DNA of 64,000 nt from an uncultured Roseburia sp. (GCA_934309475.1 CAKRDK010000003.1:1-64000), one strand, 5' to 3'. Positions 34,375 to 44,632 are shown, counted from the stretch's first letter. The notes: generated from the sequence alone by a model not told the origin. Program-made: numbers and translations.

Positions 34375-35070
34375 ATGAAAAAAAAGCTTGAGCTTCTGAT
34401 GGGAATTCTGCTCGTTGCCGCCGCATTTTTTCTTGCCCAGAATGGTGCAAAACTGGTGCAGAGTTCTAAGGCAAAGTCAACTACATTATGCATTGTAATT
34501 GATGCCGGACATGGCGGAATTGACCCCGGAAAAATTGGAATCAACAATGCATTGGAAAAAGACATCAATCTTGAAATTGCCCTGAAACTGGAACAGAAAT
34601 TAGAGGCTGCCGGCATTAAAATCGTCATGACCAGAACCGACGACACCGGTCTGTACTCCGAATCTTCCACCAACAAAAAAGTCGAAGATATGCAGGAACG
34701 CTGTAAACTCATCGCAGAGTCTGAACCTGTTTTTACGGTGAGTATTCACCAGAACAGCTACGTCACAGAAGACATCAGAGGCGCCCAGGTCTTCTACTAT
34801 GGGCAGTCAGAAGTCGGAAAAGAGCTGGCAGAGACTTTACAGGAAAGCCTTATCTCGCTTGTCGACCCGGATAACCACAGGCAGGCAAAGGCAAATGAAA
34901 GCTATTATCTCCTGAAAAAAACCACATCCCCAACCGTAATTGTAGAATGTGGTTTCTTAAGCAACTCCGAGGAGGCTGCTCTGCTTGTAACCTCTGACTA
35001 TCAGGACACTCTTGTCGATGCCATCTGTCAGGGTATTTTCACTTATCTTGAGGCAAATCAGTACCTCTGA
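34375..35070 (+). CDS. cwlD: N-acetylmuramoyl-L-alanine amidase CwlD-like
   Basis: 231 aa from the ATG after TTTTTT. Signal/anchor helix (LLMGILLVAAAFFLAQ), then an Amidase_3 domain: zinc ligands in VIDAGHGGIDPG, ALEKDINLEIALKLEQKLE, VSIHQNSY, and the catalytic Glu in VIVECGFLSNSEE. In sporulation CwlD starts muramic-delta-lactam formation in the cortex. Length and signal fit CwlD rather than vegetative amidases, as no SPOR or SH3 domain is present. An earlier in-frame start at 34231 would lie inside the GH18 gene. Confidence 0.9.
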   Translation: MKKKLELLMGILLVAAAFFLAQNGAKLVQSSKAKSTTLCIVIDAGHGGIDPGKIGINNALEKDINLEIALKLEQKLEAAGIKIVMTRTDDTGLYSESSTNKKVEDMQERCKLIAESEPVFTVSIHQNSYVTEDIRGAQVFYYGQSEVGKELAETLQESLISLVDPDNHRQAKANESYYLLKKTTSPTVIVECGFLSNSEEAALLVTSDYQDTLVDAICQGIFTYLEANQYL

Positions 35071-35077
35071 TTTGCCT
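35051..35077. terminator. Stem-loop between convergent cwlD and FliK-like genes
   Basis: AGGCAAATCAG pairs with CTGATTTGCCT (11 bp) across a 5-nt loop, overlapping the cwlD stop. U runs are short, so strength is uncertain. Confidence 0.6.
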
Positions 35078-38000
35078 TTATCCTGCGATTTCTTTTATCA
35101 CGCGGATAAAGCTTTCTGCCATATGATACAGTCTGCTGGTCTGTATCTCGTAATCTTCTCCGGAGGATTTCTCCTGCGTCTTCTCCTCCTGTGATGCTTC
35201 TAACTGGAATCCCGTCTCTGTTTTTTCCACACTGGATGAGAACCGGTCTAAATCAAGGTTCTGCACAAATGCGCAACTGAGGTCTACGCTCTCGCCATCC
35301 TGTTCCTGAATCGTCTCAGAGAAAAGTCCCAAGTGCTCCGCCAAAAACTCTCTGGTATCCTTCTGATCCGATGCAATCAGACCGCTGATACCGTTTTCCT
35401 TCGCCTCAAACTTCGCTGCAACTTTTCCCATGCGGTTGATATCCATCATAATATCAACCATTCCTTTTTTCTTCGTGCCACGGACAATCTTCAATTCCAC
35501 ATTTGTAACTTCACCGTTTACCAGAACCGGAATCGCATAATTTTCCTCTTTTGCACGTTCCGCAAAAATAGACATCTGTGCATTCACAAGGCGCATTGCC
35601 TTAATATCCACGCTGCTGACGTTATCGTCAATCATAATCATGTTGTCTAACGTATGCTCCGCAACTTCCGCTAACGTCTCCTGCGCTTCTGCCATCTCTT
35701 TCGGCGTCTTGACTGCCTCGCCAAAGCGTTCGAGAATCTCTTCCTTTATCGCCTCTAAATCATCCTCCGTAATGCTGTCTGTATTGTCATATGAACCAAA
35801 GAGTTTTCGGAAAGCGTCATTTCGGTTCTGCATATACTGCTGTGCTGCAAGTACGTTTGTAACTGTATTTGGAATATCAAAATGCTCCAGCATATCGTAA
35901 ACTTCCTGCGATGCCTTTGCACATGCCTCTAAATCCTGCATCTGCTCTTTGTAATATTCCTGCTCGACACCTGTGCCCTCTTCCACCTGCTGCATGGCTT
36001 CCTTCAACTGCTCCGGCGTCATATTCTGCCACTCTTCTGTTGCCAGAAGCTGTCTCATATTCTCCGGCGTCATATTCTCCAGCACATCCTTCACACAATT
36101 ACTCTGATATGCCGTCTCCACCTGCTGCGTGATAGAAAGTCCCTCTCTTGTCAGTTCATCTATTTCACCAAAGCTGTCGTCCACCTTCACATCCATTCCG
36201 CCACGGCGCTCCGTCCGCACTGCGGTTAAAAGATTGCGCATTGTAAGTTCCGCGCCCTGGTTGACCAGTGCACCGATTGCCGCTCCGTCCGTTTTCTCAA
36301 CCTGTGCAATCAGACGATAGATTCCGATATAAGAACTTCTCTCTTCCTGGCTGATTTCGCTGTTCTGCTCTAACTTCCAGAGATATTTGCTGAATTTCTC
36401 CTCATCATCATTTCCGACTTCCTGCTGAATCTCCTCAATGGCGCGATTCAAGGTTGCAAAATCCATATCGAGAGGATTTTCATTTCTTCGAATCATCTCA
36501 ACTACAACTTTCGGAGTAAGTCCTGCAAAAACACGCTGTACTTCCTCATCTGCCGCCTTCATTGTAAGCACGGATTCCGGTGTAATTTCTGTACTGTTAT
36601 ATCCTAAAATACGCACGGCACGCTCGTTTGCCTCGGTCGTCTCCATCCCGATATCCTCTAAGATGTCATCCACATTCTGAAATGCTTTCTGGATGGAGTC
36701 TCCCATATCCGCACGCGGTGCAGTCATCAATGCCTCATAACTCTCGTTCGCTTTATCGAAGGTATCCTTCAGCACAGTTCCGGCTTCATGCACACCCTCG
36801 ATATTTGATACATCCGCATTGGTCATGCCAAGCACATATGCCGGCACGTTTGCAATCGCCTGCAATTTGGTTGTCGTCTCGGAAAAAATAGAAACATTTT
36901 CTTCCGTCGCAGGCACGCCGGATGCCTCTAATAAATGTGTATAATAATCATTTTCTGCATTTTTTAGCTGTTCCACTAATTCCACAAGCGGCTCCGTGTC
37001 AATGGAAATGCCCTGTTTCAACAGCGACAGATTTGCCTCTGTCGACATCGCAAGACGCGCTTCCTCTAACTGACGCTGTGCTTTTAATAATGCAAGTCCC
37101 TTTTCTGTGTAGGTATTGTCAGCATTACCATCCGCGCCGGATACAGCCGAACCGGATTCCGTGGTTCCGTCTGCACCCTCAGACGCTGCGATTTCTTCCG
37201 CAATCACATCTGTAGTCTGACTATCTTCGCCACGATGCTGTTTTGCTTCCTCTAAATTTGCAACCGTAAGTTCCATATCATGAGCTATGATGTATGCCAG
37301 GTCTTCATCGGATGCTTCCCCGATAATCTGCACTGCGTGCTCCGCCTGATCCTTCATGGAATATCCTTCTAACAGCATACCATCCTGCGGACGCATGTTT
37401 TCGGATACCGCCGTCACCATCGCCTGCACGACATCCGCTCCGTCTGCCGGAAGTTTTAAGCCTTTTAACTGCTCTAAATAAGCGAGATTTTCCGGTGTAA
37501 ACAAAATCTGATTTTCAATCATCCATTTGCTGTCCGCTATCGTCTCATCCTTTACACTAAGACCGGCATTCGTTATCACCTGCTCAATCTGGCTTTGCAG
37601 GGCATCAAAATCAATCTCTGTCTCCGGCTGACCGTTATAATTTGCGCTTCCACTGTATTCCGCCTTATATAGATTGGCAATGCTCGGCTCTAAATGATTG
37701 TCCAACATATACTTCATGGCACCTTCATTCAAAGGCTCTAACGCCTGTGCCTGTTCATATGCCTCCATGGACTCATCCATGTTGTCCTCATTTACCGGCA
37801 GATCCGCTGCCTCTAATGCATTTGAAATCTGATTTGCCACTGCGGCATTTCCTGTAATCGCTTCCATCTCATCCCGGCTGATGTCATCCCCATAAGACAC
37901 ATCCGCTCCGCCTTTTGCCATGGCAACTTTTATCTTATCTGTCACCGTGACAATCGTATGACCTTCCGTAGAATGCATGGAAAAACCTTCCTCTTCCATC

Positions 38001-38278
38001 TGCTTATAGTCTTCCGGTGAAGATGTATGGGAAAGAACTGTCATCTGGTTTTTGCGATCCTCCACATCCATGCTCATGGACTCTTCGAGTTTATCCAAAA
38101 AAGTTTTCTCTTCTTTTGCCGGATTCCCATAGGTTGCCTCACTCATATTGACGGCAACACTTCCTGTCCCATCGCATTGCGCAACAGTGCTTTTCTTGGT
38201 TGGAATCACTGTATTTTCCTGGTTCTCCTGACAGCTCTTTTGCAATGTCTCTAATATATTCGCCTGATCAATTCTCAT
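35078..38278 (-). CDS. Giant FliK/DUF6240-like flagellar protein
   Basis: 1066 aa, acidic, no signal peptide. It is built from repeated helical units in which a phrase like FTPENLAYLEQL, ITPESVLTM, MTPENMRQLLA or ELTVANLEEA recurs at uneven spacing. I associate this pattern with DUF6240 of motile Lachnospiraceae. The last 200 residues (VLVNGEVTNVELKIVRGTKK, then RMGKVAAKFEAKENGISGLI) resemble the C-terminal domain of the hook-length protein FliK. A flagellar role is inferred from that and from flagellin being nearby. The length is far above a normal FliK (about 400-500 aa). Confidence 0.78.
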   Translation of the reverse strand: MRIDQANILETLQKSCQENQENTVIPTKKSTVAQCDGTGSVAVNMSEATYGNPAKEEKTFLDKLEESMSMDVEDRKNQMTVLSHTSSPEDYKQMEEEGFSMHSTEGHTIVTVTDKIKVAMAKGGADVSYGDDISRDEMEAITGNAAVANQISNALEAADLPVNEDNMDESMEAYEQAQALEPLNEGAMKYMLDNHLEPSIANLYKAEYSGSANYNGQPETEIDFDALQSQIEQVITNAGLSVKDETIADSKWMIENQILFTPENLAYLEQLKGLKLPADGADVVQAMVTAVSENMRPQDGMLLEGYSMKDQAEHAVQIIGEASDEDLAYIIAHDMELTVANLEEAKQHRGEDSQTTDVIAEEIAASEGADGTTESGSAVSGADGNADNTYTEKGLALLKAQRQLEEARLAMSTEANLSLLKQGISIDTEPLVELVEQLKNAENDYYTHLLEASGVPATEENVSIFSETTTKLQAIANVPAYVLGMTNADVSNIEGVHEAGTVLKDTFDKANESYEALMTAPRADMGDSIQKAFQNVDDILEDIGMETTEANERAVRILGYNSTEITPESVLTMKAADEEVQRVFAGLTPKVVVEMIRRNENPLDMDFATLNRAIEEIQQEVGNDDEEKFSKYLWKLEQNSEISQEERSSYIGIYRLIAQVEKTDGAAIGALVNQGAELTMRNLLTAVRTERRGGMDVKVDDSFGEIDELTREGLSITQQVETAYQSNCVKDVLENMTPENMRQLLATEEWQNMTPEQLKEAMQQVEEGTGVEQEYYKEQMQDLEACAKASQEVYDMLEHFDIPNTVTNVLAAQQYMQNRNDAFRKLFGSYDNTDSITEDDLEAIKEEILERFGEAVKTPKEMAEAQETLAEVAEHTLDNMIMIDDNVSSVDIKAMRLVNAQMSIFAERAKEENYAIPVLVNGEVTNVELKIVRGTKKKGMVDIMMDINRMGKVAAKFEAKENGISGLIASDQKDTREFLAEHLGLFSETIQEQDGESVDLSCAFVQNLDLDRFSSSVEKTETGFQLEASQEEKTQEKSSGEDYEIQTSRLYHMAESFIRVIKEIAG

Positions 38279-38333
38279 ATGCTCTCCATGCCTTTCTCAC
38301 AAATCACCCATTCATTCCGTTGCAAATGGGCGC

Positions 38334-38374
38334 AAAAATGGCGCATTTTTCGTTCCTTCGAAAAAGCTGCGCCA
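38334..38374 (-). terminator. Terminator of the TPR-ATPase/glgB operon
   Basis: TGGCGCA pairs with TGCGCCA and inner TTTTTCG with CGAAAAA; a TTTTT run follows on the minus strand. Confidence 0.88.
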
Positions 38375-38411
38375 TCCATAGCTGATATATATATCGGAAT
38401 TATCAGCACAA

Positions 38412-40331
38412 TTATTTAGTTTTCTTTTCCGGTCCGTATGTAAAAACAGCTACTCCGTATGCCGGAAGCGGGTATGCAAAAGAATATTCTCTTCCATCAC
38501 ACTCTGACTTTTCAGCTTTGTAGGTCTTCGGACGTTTCTGGCCGCTTCCGCCAAACTCTGCATCATCGCTGTTTAACACAAGATGATACTTCGTATTCAT
38601 CGGCACTCCCACACGGTATTCCGTGCGTTCGACCGGCGTGAAGTTGCAGACAAAAAGTACATTGTTCATTCCGTCCCTGCTCTTACGCACAAAGCTGAAA
38701 ATGCTGCGTTCTGCATCATTGGCATTTATCCACTCAAATCCGTTCCACTCCATATCGAGCTCATACATCGCCGGATTTTTCGTATAAATATGCAACAGCG
38801 CCTTCACAAACTTCTGTACATCGCGGTGGTTCGGATTGTCTAACAGATACCAGTCAAGTTCCCGCTCCTCGCTCCACTCCTGAAGCTGCGCAAACTCCTG
38901 CCCCATAAACAATAATTTTTTGCCCGGATGTCCCATCATGAATGCATAGGCTGCCATAAGGTTCTGGAATTTCTCTCTGCCAACACCCGGCATCTTATTT
39001 AGCATGGAACACTTCAGATGTACCACCTCATCGTGCGATAACACCAGGATATAATGTTCACTGCTATTATAACTCATGGCGAATGTCATCTTGTTATGGT
39101 TTCCCTTACGGAAAAGCGGATCCTGCTTCATGTAATCCAAGAAATCATGCATCCAGCCCATATTCCATTTATAGGAAAAATTCAGTCCGCCGTCCTGTGC
39201 CGGTCCTGTTACCATCGGCCACGCCGTAGATTCCTCTGCAATCATGACCGCACCGTGATGTCTTCCGGTAATCAATGTATTGATGTGACGGAAAAATTCA
39301 ATCGCCTCAAGATTCTTGTTCTCGCCATATTTATTTCTGACCCACTGACCTTCTTCTTTTCCATAATCAAGATACAACATGGACGCCACTGCATCCACAC
39401 GAAGTCCGTCAATATGATAATGCTCAATCCACAGGAGTGCACTGCCGATGAGAAAATTTTTCACTTCATTTCTGCCGTAGTCAAAAATCTTTGTTCCCCA
39501 GTCCGGATGCTCCCCCATGCGCGGGTCTGCATATTCGTAGAGACAGCTTCCATCAAACTCAGCAAGACCATGTGCATCTTTCGGAAAATGTGCCGGTACC
39601 CAGTCTAAAATAACTCCGATTTTATTTTTATGGCACTGGTCAATCAGATAGGCAAAATCCTCCGGCGTACCGTAACGGGAAGTCGGTGCGTAATAACCGG
39701 TAACCTGATAGCCCCAGGAACCATCAAACGGATACTCGGAAATTCCCATCAGCTCAATGTGGGTGTACCCCATCTCTTTCACGTACGGAATCAGTGATGC
39801 TGCAAGGTCACGGTAACTGTAAAAACCATCATCCTCTCTTCCCGGATGTCTTCTCCAGGAGCCTGGATGTACTTCATAGATTGCCATTGGCTTCTCGTAA
39901 GTTGCCTTTCCCTCATCACGCTCTTTCAGCCACTTTGCATCCGTCCACGAAAAACCGGAAATATCACACAACACCGAAGCATTTCCCGGTCTGAGTTCCG
40001 CGTAATTTGCATATGGGTCTGCTTTGTAAAGCCTTCTTCCATCTGCCGTCTCAATGAGGTATTTATACAATTCCCCCTGCTTTAATCCCGGTATGAACAA
40101 TTCATAAATCCCCATTTCAACCGGCTCAAGTCTTTTCATCTCATGTATACTTTCATTCCAGTCGTTAAAACTTCCAATGACCCACACGCGACGGGCATTC
40201 GGCGCCCAGACGTCAAAGCATACTCCATCTTTCCCATCCTGTTTCATAAAATGAGAACCAAGTTTCCGATAAATCTCGTAATGTGTCGCCTGTCCGAACA
40301 GGTAACGATCCAGCTCTGTAAAGTATGCCAT
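38412..40331 (-). CDS. glgB: 1,4-alpha-glucan branching enzyme
   Basis: 639 aa, GH13. CBM48 at the N-terminus (GVCFDVWAPNARRVWVIGSF), then the barrel with the nucleophile Asp in DGLRVDAVASMLYLDYG, the acid/base Glu in MIAEESTAWP, and LSHDEVVH. It forms alpha-1,6 branches in glycogen. I set the start at the ATG of MAYFTEL, 6 nt after a G6 run; the ATG two codons earlier abuts that run. No other glg gene is adjacent; the upstream partner is the TPR-ATPase gene, 22 bp away. Confidence 0.96.
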   Translation of the reverse strand: MAYFTELDRYLFGQATHYEIYRKLGSHFMKQDGKDGVCFDVWAPNARRVWVIGSFNDWNESIHEMKRLEPVEMGIYELFIPGLKQGELYKYLIETADGRRLYKADPYANYAELRPGNASVLCDISGFSWTDAKWLKERDEGKATYEKPMAIYEVHPGSWRRHPGREDDGFYSYRDLAASLIPYVKEMGYTHIELMGISEYPFDGSWGYQVTGYYAPTSRYGTPEDFAYLIDQCHKNKIGVILDWVPAHFPKDAHGLAEFDGSCLYEYADPRMGEHPDWGTKIFDYGRNEVKNFLIGSALLWIEHYHIDGLRVDAVASMLYLDYGKEEGQWVRNKYGENKNLEAIEFFRHINTLITGRHHGAVMIAEESTAWPMVTGPAQDGGLNFSYKWNMGWMHDFLDYMKQDPLFRKGNHNKMTFAMSYNSSEHYILVLSHDEVVHLKCSMLNKMPGVGREKFQNLMAAYAFMMGHPGKKLLFMGQEFAQLQEWSEERELDWYLLDNPNHRDVQKFVKALLHIYTKNPAMYELDMEWNGFEWINANDAERSIFSFVRKSRDGMNNVLFVCNFTPVERTEYRVGVPMNTKYHLVLNSDDAEFGGSGQKRPKTYKAEKSECDGREYSFAYPLPAYGVAVFTYGPEKKTK

Positions 40332-40353
40332 ATCCATCCCCCCAGTATGTTAT

Positions 40354-43131
40354 TTATTTTTCAAAATCCTTCTCATGCAATACGATGTAATCATTCTCAT
40401 CGTATCGTCTCGCCGTCAGAATACTGAACGCCTTTTTGATGCCGCCCTTCTCAACTTTCGAGATTGCCGCATCCACAATCTCTTTTACCTCTATTAATGT
40501 AGTTCCCTGATCCACTCTCTGAATGTTGCTGATCCGGTTATACAGTGCAAGCACTGCCATCTCTTCTATGTTGTAGCCGGCTTCATTCGCATATGTCTTC
40601 GCAAATGCAACCAGTTCATCGCTTGTAAAAATAGGAATCGTCAGCTTCTCTGTAAATTTCGATGCAAAACCTTCATCTTTGGCAAGTGCCTTGGCAATTC
40701 CACGTCTCGTATCCTCCAGAACCACCATAAGACCGCTCGTCTCATTCTCCATCAACAGAGATAATTTTATGGCTGTCTCGCGGGATATTTCCCCTGCCCG
40801 CTCGATAATCAGACATCCGCCAGCAACCTTTTTGAGCAACTGGACAATGTCCTTCTGATTCAGTGTTGCACCTTCTATCTTGCCGATTTTTCCGTTTGGC
40901 CGGTCAATTTCTTTCTGCAATACTTTAACCACATCTGTAGCTAATACTGTCTTACCACAGCCACGGTCTCCCTGAATAATCAGGTTTCCACGGCTTGAAG
41001 TCTTATCGTTATATAAATGATCTGCCATGCCGGTAAGTGCCTGACACAACTGCTCTTTCATTCCCTTAATCGGAACAAAGTAAGAGAAAATCTCTTTCTG
41101 CTCCTGTGTCAGTTCCACAAAAACAGGTGCTCCTAATGCCGATTCGTCTTCAAAATTCGGCTCCTCTATCTCAGGAAGCACGCTTTCTTTTTCCTGCTCC
41201 GCCGGCTGTTCTTCTTCCTGTGCTTCCTCGAAAAGTTCCGGTTCTAGCTGTATCTCAGGAAGCACGATGTCATCCTCCGCAGCATCCGGTGTTGCACTTA
41301 CTTCCGGAATCTCTAAGCCCTCGGAATCTCCCTGCGCATCTATCGCTGAAAACTCTACATTTTCGAGTGCATCTGCTTCTTCCAGACCTTCTACATCTTC
41401 CAGTGCATCTGCCGCCAAAACTTCTTCTGCTTCCTCTGATGTCAGCGCATCCTCTGCCACACCGGCTTCCTCCGGGATATCTCCTGCTTCTTCCGGCTTC
41501 TCATCCTCGTAGCACTCCGGTTCTAGTTGAATCTCCGGCAGCACATCCTCTTCCGTAGCCTGTGGCTCCGTTCCGATTGCACTGTCCGGCCATGCCTCGG
41601 CTTCGGCAATGCGCTCGTCAATCTGATTGTTCTCGGTATGCAGGCGGTCGATTTCCTGCTGAAGGTAGTTGTTCATGCTTGCGACCAGCTTACCAGCTTC
41701 CTCCACCGGCATATTGTCTAACTGCTGTCCTGCCCACGCTTTCGCATTTTCAGCAGAAGCTCCTGTCAATGCCATCATTTCTGCCGCCGTCAGACCAATC
41801 TGTCCGGCACCTTTTAAGGTATGACCTACCGCCTTCCCTTTCTGCATCGCCGCTTCTGCAAATTTCTCTGCAGCAGCTTCCTCATCTGCCTGCTTCTGTA
41901 AATATTCCTGTTCTAACAATTCCTTCGGTGTCAGACCGGAATCCAGCTTCGGAATCACATCCGCAAGACGCTCCATAATGTCGCCTGCTTCCTGAAGTGC
42001 ACGTGCTTTTGCAGATTCTAACTTTCTCTGCTTTGCTTCCTGCAATGCGGCTTCGGCTGCACGTTTCGTCTTTTCCCACTCTGCCAGAATATCATCGATT
42101 TCAAGCTGACCTGTAATCTGACGCTCCACATTTGACTTCTCCGGAACAACCAGACTCATCTGTCCATCGTGTTCCTCGCCGAGCATCTCGTTAAAGTTAT
42201 TGTTAATGGAATTATCAATCTCTTCATCCGTCTCGATATGCTCCGCCTGCTCTTCGACAGTCTCCTCTTTCTCGTGCGGAATCTGCAGATATGGAATCTC
42301 CTCCACAATCTTCTTGATATTATCCATACTGTTATCTACGGTATCCTTTTCTGTTGCATCGATAATCTGCTGCATGCTCTTTGCAAGCTCTTCCTGCAGA
42401 TTCACCGTATTAAAACGCTCCGCCGATACCTTCACCTGTGGAATCTGAACCGGTTTGGTCACAATCTCCCCGGACTCTAACTCGTCCTCCGGACGAATCT
42501 CAACCACACCGGCATGACGCTGGCGGAACTGACGGTATTTCTCCTCCTGCTGTTTGTTGAGCGGCTGGTAAATCATCTTTAACTCCAGCGCGCGCTCCAC
42601 ATATGGGCCATCACCAAACCACAAAATTAGTTCATCACACGCTTCGATGCATTTCTCGCTCATGCCCTCTTTATGGTAGAGGTAGGCAAGCTCATACGCC
42701 CATTCTTCTGTGTATTCCTGTTCCTTATACTCCTCAAGAATGGCAATCAGTGCCTGATTTCCTTCACCTTTTGCCTTGCTTAAGTTGTAACGAAGTACAT
42801 ACTTTAAGTTATCGTGCGGCGCAATCTCAACAAATTCATCGCAGTATTCCTGCGCTTCCTCAAAATTACCCATTTTAATTGCAACTTCTGCCAGACGGTA
42901 GATAATCGTTCTTCCAATCGGAGAACGGTCATACGCCCAAAGCAGCACTTCCTTGCTGTCCTCATAGCGCTCCGCCTGTTCATATATCTCCCCTGCTTTC
43001 ACTAAAGCACTTACGTTTTTCACTTTTTTCCAATTAATAGAATCTGCTATCTCTGCCGCAGTATTATAACTTCCCTCTGCAGCCATCGATTTCATCTGAT
43101 CCAATTTTAATTTGTATTCATATTTATCCAA
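40354..43131 (-). CDS. TPR protein fused to a P-loop ATPase domain through an acidic linker
   Basis: About 925 aa, cytoplasmic. Residues 1-200 are TPR-like helices (NFEEAQEYCDEFVEIAPHDN). The middle (about 200-650) is Glu-rich coiled coil and low complexity, with VLPEIQLEPE twice and VLPEIEEP once as a short repeat. The C-terminal 240 residues are an AAA-type ATPase: Walker A IIQGDRGCGKTVLATDV, the Walker B-like segment CLIIERAGEIS, sensor-like VVLEDTRRGIAKAL and a lid. I do not recognise the full protein. A TTG start with GAGG 8 nt upstream is preferred over the GTG at 43140. It shares an operon with glgB. Confidence 0.85.
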   Translation of the reverse strand: MDKYEYKLKLDQMKSMAAEGSYNTAAEIADSINWKKVKNVSALVKAGEIYEQAERYEDSKEVLLWAYDRSPIGRTIIYRLAEVAIKMGNFEEAQEYCDEFVEIAPHDNLKYVLRYNLSKAKGEGNQALIAILEEYKEQEYTEEWAYELAYLYHKEGMSEKCIEACDELILWFGDGPYVERALELKMIYQPLNKQQEEKYRQFRQRHAGVVEIRPEDELESGEIVTKPVQIPQVKVSAERFNTVNLQEELAKSMQQIIDATEKDTVDNSMDNIKKIVEEIPYLQIPHEKEETVEEQAEHIETDEEIDNSINNNFNEMLGEEHDGQMSLVVPEKSNVERQITGQLEIDDILAEWEKTKRAAEAALQEAKQRKLESAKARALQEAGDIMERLADVIPKLDSGLTPKELLEQEYLQKQADEEAAAEKFAEAAMQKGKAVGHTLKGAGQIGLTAAEMMALTGASAENAKAWAGQQLDNMPVEEAGKLVASMNNYLQQEIDRLHTENNQIDERIAEAEAWPDSAIGTEPQATEEDVLPEIQLEPECYEDEKPEEAGDIPEEAGVAEDALTSEEAEEVLAADALEDVEGLEEADALENVEFSAIDAQGDSEGLEIPEVSATPDAAEDDIVLPEIQLEPELFEEAQEEEQPAEQEKESVLPEIEEPNFEDESALGAPVFVELTQEQKEIFSYFVPIKGMKEQLCQALTGMADHLYNDKTSSRGNLIIQGDRGCGKTVLATDVVKVLQKEIDRPNGKIGKIEGATLNQKDIVQLLKKVAGGCLIIERAGEISRETAIKLSLLMENETSGLMVVLEDTRRGIAKALAKDEGFASKFTEKLTIPIFTSDELVAFAKTYANEAGYNIEEMAVLALYNRISNIQRVDQGTTLIEVKEIVDAAISKVEKGGIKKAFSILTARRYDENDYIVLHEKDFEK

Positions 43132-43237
43132 TTCTGCCACCTCAAATATGTGTTTTGACGCATCTTCTATCGAACTGTAACATACGTTTTTTTACAAGTT
43201 ATACTCGGTTTTAGTGTAACATACAGGGCTAGAGATG

Positions 43238-44632
43238 TCAAAAATCGTTTCCGTCCTTCGTGTCATCTTTTTCACTGTCCCACTTAACAGCTTCCGTCTC
43301 TTCCTTGTCGGCTTCCCGCTCCGCTTTCGACTGCTTTTTCACCGCAGTTTCTTCATACAAAAGCTGGTTTGTCTCGCGGTCCACACTTGTCATATGCACA
43401 TAAGATACGGTATCCTCCGGCAGTTTTTTCCTGCGCAGGAAATACTCTACCACACGTTCCACAATATAGTAGATGACTGCCATAATCGGCACTCCGAGCA
43501 GCATTCCGACAAATCCCCAAAGACCGCCGAATACCATAATGGCAAATACGACCCAGAAGGAGGAAAGTCCGGTGGAGTTTCCTAAAATCTTTGGTCCGAT
43601 GATATTGCCGTCCACCTGCTGCAAGATGACAATAAAAATCAGGAAATAAAGTCCCTGCAGCGGATTCTGCAGCACAATAATGATAAAACTCGGAATCGCT
43701 CCGATAAACGGTCCGAAGAATGGAATAATATTCGTCACACCGATAATCACCGCTATCAACACAGTATCCGGCATCTTCATGATGCTGAGGATAATGTATG
43801 CAAGCACACCGATAATCGCGGAATCTAAAATCTTTCCACTGATGAATCCGCCAAATATCTCATTGCTCTTTCTCACCGTCTCAACAATCACATTTGCCGG
43901 AGCCGGTTTAAAGACAGAGTAGATAATCTTTTTCGCCTGTCCTGCAAATGTCTCTTTGCTCGCCATGACATAGACGGACACAATCAGTCCGATTAATACA
44001 TTCAGGAGTGATTTCACGATATTGATTCCACTGCTGATAATCGAGGTCACATACGTCTGCGCCTGTGGAACCAGTTTGTCCTGTACCCACTCCTGCAGAT
44101 AATCATTTCCCTTTGTCAAAAGCTGCTCCGTCATATCTGCAACCCGGGTATCTCCTTTTGTAATATCCTCCACCCAGTTGCTTAAGTTCGTAATCTCTGT
44201 CGGCATGCTGCTGATGACGCCTTCCACGCTGTGCGCCACAGACGGGACGATGCTTGCAATCAAAAGGACGATAATTCCCACCAGAAAAACAAGAGAGCCA
44301 ACGATGGCCAATGCGCGCGAAAACTTTTTCGCCCTGCGCTCATTCCTCATACGAGGCTTCAAAAAATGGAACAAATGCTTTTCCAGAAAGGACATAACGG
44401 GATTCAAAAGATATGCCACTACCAATCCTATGATAATCGGCTGTAATACATGCGTTAATTTTTTCCAGAATTCTGCAAATCCGTTGTACCGGTAAATCAT
44501 GAAAAAGAACAGGATGCAACAACAGAACGTCACAAAAACTACAAGTGCAATTGTAATATAATGCCTTAAATTCCATGTTTTTTCATCATTTTGTTTCTTA
44601 TCCGTACTTTCCTGTGATAGCTGCTTATCCAA
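43238..44632 (-). CDS. AI-2E family transporter
   Basis: 464 aa with about eight membrane helices. The family region GKILDSAIIGVLAYIILSIM and NIIPFFGPFIGAIPS is clear. The long hydrophilic tail (about 400-464) is rich in Lys and Glu and contains ETNQLLYEETAVKKQ. Members export small molecules or act as ion antiporters; the substrate here is unknown, and the AI-2 name should not be taken literally. Confidence 0.92.
   Translation of the reverse strand: MDKQLSQESTDKKQNDEKTWNLRHYITIALVVFVTFCCCILFFFMIYRYNGFAEFWKKLTHVLQPIIIGLVVAYLLNPVMSFLEKHLFHFLKPRMRNERRAKKFSRALAIVGSLVFLVGIIVLLIASIVPSVAHSVEGVISSMPTEITNLSNWVEDITKGDTRVADMTEQLLTKGNDYLQEWVQDKLVPQAQTYVTSIISSGINIVKSLLNVLIGLIVSVYVMASKETFAGQAKKIIYSVFKPAPANVIVETVRKSNEIFGGFISGKILDSAIIGVLAYIILSIMKMPDTVLIAVIIGVTNIIPFFGPFIGAIPSFIIIVLQNPLQGLYFLIFIVILQQVDGNIIGPKILGNSTGLSSFWVVFAIMVFGGLWGFVGMLLGVPIMAVIYYIVERVVEYFLRRKKLPEDTVSYVHMTSVDRETNQLLYEETAVKKQSKAEREADKEETEAVKWDSEKDDTKDGNDF

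Noticed and set aside
36628..36891. Plus-strand frames opposite the FliK-like gene
   Set aside because: Antisense shadows of a long repetitive coding region.
41106..41558. 150-aa Pro/Leu-rich plus-strand frame
   Set aside because: Antisense of the Glu/Pro/Ala-rich linker in the TPR-ATPase gene; composition is explained by that repeat.
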